NCBI GenBank assembly: GCA_020850915.1
Contig: JADZDV010000134.1
Span: 1 to 8,494 of the forward strand
DNA: 8,494 nt
Direction of reading: 5' to 3'
Origin: Chloroflexota bacterium
GTDB taxonomy: Bacteria; Chloroflexota; UBA6077; JADZDV01
Shown here piece after piece: positions 7,859 to 8,494 of this stretch (position 1 is the first letter of the stretch; every line of letters starts with the position of its first letter). Both the position numbers and the translations under genes were made by a program. The notes beneath the pieces were generated by a model that had not been told where the DNA came from, did no database searches, and worked only from the letters and a program-made list of their open reading frames with translations.

Positions 7859-7899
7859 CATTCTGGGCCGTTCGGCCACGCTCAGCCCGGTCAGGAGCT

Positions 7900-8494
7900 A
7901 TGGCATTCGCTGTACCGTCGCTCGTCCTCTTCGACGTTGGCTCCACGCTGGTGGACCCGCACCCGTCCGCGCGCGATCTGATCCTGCGCGTGCTGCGCGA
8001 GCATGGGTTTCAGCCGACGTCCGCGGACCTCGAGCGCGTTGAGCCGGTGGCTTTCCAGGCGGTGCGCGACCGCCTGCCGTTCTATCGCTACGGCCAGGAG
8101 GAGTCGCAGGCGTTCTGGGACGCCTTCTACGAGGCGCTGCTCTCGGAGCTAGGGGTTGATTCCGCGCCCGTCCTCCGCGCGGCGCTCTACGCCGAGTTCC
8201 AGCGGATCGAGAACTGGCGGCTCTATCCCGATGCCGTCCCGGTGCTCCGGGAGCTTCGGGAACGGGGGTTTCGCCTGGGCGTCGTCTCGAACTGGGAGGA
8301 GTGGCTGGAGGAGCTGCTGCTCGCACTGGAGGTGCACGCCCTGTTCGACGTGATCGTCGCTTCGGGACCGTTCGGGCGGGCGAAGCCGCACCCGACCATT
8401 TTCCAGCAGGCGCTCGCCATCACGGGGACCGCGCCGGAGCGGGCTGTCCACATCGGCGACAGCCCGCGAGATGACGTGGCCGGAGCCCGCGCGG
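7900..8494 (+). CDS. HAD-superfamily hydrolase (subfamily IA-like), 3' end missing
   Basis: An open frame of 198 codons running off the right edge. Conserved HAD motifs appear in order: motif I LFDVGSTLVDP (10-20) with nucleophile Asp12, a helical cap region (about 22-105), motif II VVSNW (128-132) with Ser130, motif III Lys162 in GRAKPHP, and motif IV HIGDSPRDDVAGA (184-196) with Asp187 and Asp191/192. Only the last helix or so should be missing. In motif I the acid/base Asp two residues after the nucleophile is replaced by Gly14, so the usual phosphatase DxD is absent; haloacid dehalogenases also lack it, so phosphatase versus dehalogenase cannot be decided. ATG 7900 starts seven residues before the first beta strand, as expected, but GGAG (7894-7897) is only two bases upstream, unusually close. 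The gene is divergent from the nifJ-hox operon and need not be functionally tied to it. Confidence 0.9.
   Translation, partial: MAFAVPSLVLFDVGSTLVDPHPSARDLILRVLREHGFQPTSADLERVEPVAFQAVRDRLPFYRYGQEESQAFWDAFYEALLSELGVDSAPVLRAALYAEFQRIENWRLYPDAVPVLRELRERGFRLGVVSNWEEWLEELLLALEVHALFDVIVASGPFGRAKPHPTIFQQALAITGTAPERAVHIGDSPRDDVAGARA

Larger units (their letters stand above)
7639..7899. other. Divergent intergenic region between nifJ operon and HAD gene
   Basis: The only sizeable non-coding stretch (261 bp). It must contain the promoters for the leftward nifJ-hox operon and the rightward hydrolase unless transcription enters from outside. It holds a direct repeat, an inverted repeat pair and a small hairpin (GGCCG TT CGGCC, 7866-7877), plus three close G-runs at 7698-7713. 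No convincing Rex, FNR or CRP site was found by eye, no RNA gene was seen, and the short open frames across it look like chance. Confidence 0.7.

Noticed and set aside
7866..7877. GGCCG TT CGGCC hairpin as a terminator
   Set aside because: The stem is too short, there is no following T-run on either strand, and no gene ends here because the flanking genes diverge.

Overview
The window is high-GC bacterial DNA. It holds a tightly packed leftward (minus-strand) operon, and one divergent gene on the plus strand that runs off the right edge. In transcription order the operon is: a pyruvate:ferredoxin oxidoreductase (nifJ/por type, 1184 aa), a dihydroorotate dehydrogenase-like flavoprotein (344 aa), hoxE (173 aa), hoxF (559 aa), hoxU (252 aa), and the first 28 codons of hoxY, which is cut by the left edge. 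HoxE, HoxF and HoxU are the NAD(P)H/ferredoxin-side diaphorase of the bidirectional group 3d [NiFe]-hydrogenase HoxEFUYH. The hoxY fragment reaches the two cysteines that begin the proximal [4Fe-4S] site, so this is a hydrogenase rather than a complex I locus. hoxH, and possibly maturation genes, should lie beyond position 1.

Gene junctions are very tight. nifJ to the PyrD-like gene is a 4-nt gap, PyrD-like to hoxE a GTGA overlap, hoxE to hoxF a GTGA overlap, hoxF to hoxU an 11-nt gap containing a GGAG Shine-Dalgarno, and hoxU to hoxY an ATGA overlap. No terminator-like hairpin lies between them, so one co-transcribed, translationally coupled unit is likely.

A pathway reading (inference): PFOR oxidises pyruvate to acetyl-CoA and CO2 and reduces ferredoxin or flavodoxin. 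The Hox diaphorase can exchange electrons with NAD(P)H and, in cyanobacteria, also with ferredoxin/flavodoxin, and HoxYH can release them as H2. This would be a fermentative or redox-valve module. The PyrD-like protein between the two machines lacks the catalytic residues of true dihydroorotate dehydrogenases and is the least understood component.

The 261-bp divergent intergenic region (7639-7899) should hold the promoters of nifJ and the rightward gene. It contains a tandem direct repeat with an 11-bp period and a 10-bp inverted repeat that look operator-like. The rightward gene (7900 to the edge) is a HAD-superfamily hydrolase with an atypical first motif.

Taxonomy cannot be fixed from the sequence. 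High GC, frequent GTG starts and a Hox plus PFOR gene set would suit Chloroflexota or another high-GC non-proteobacterial lineage, but this is a weak inference. No RNA genes, CRISPR arrays, insertion sequences or other mobile elements were seen.
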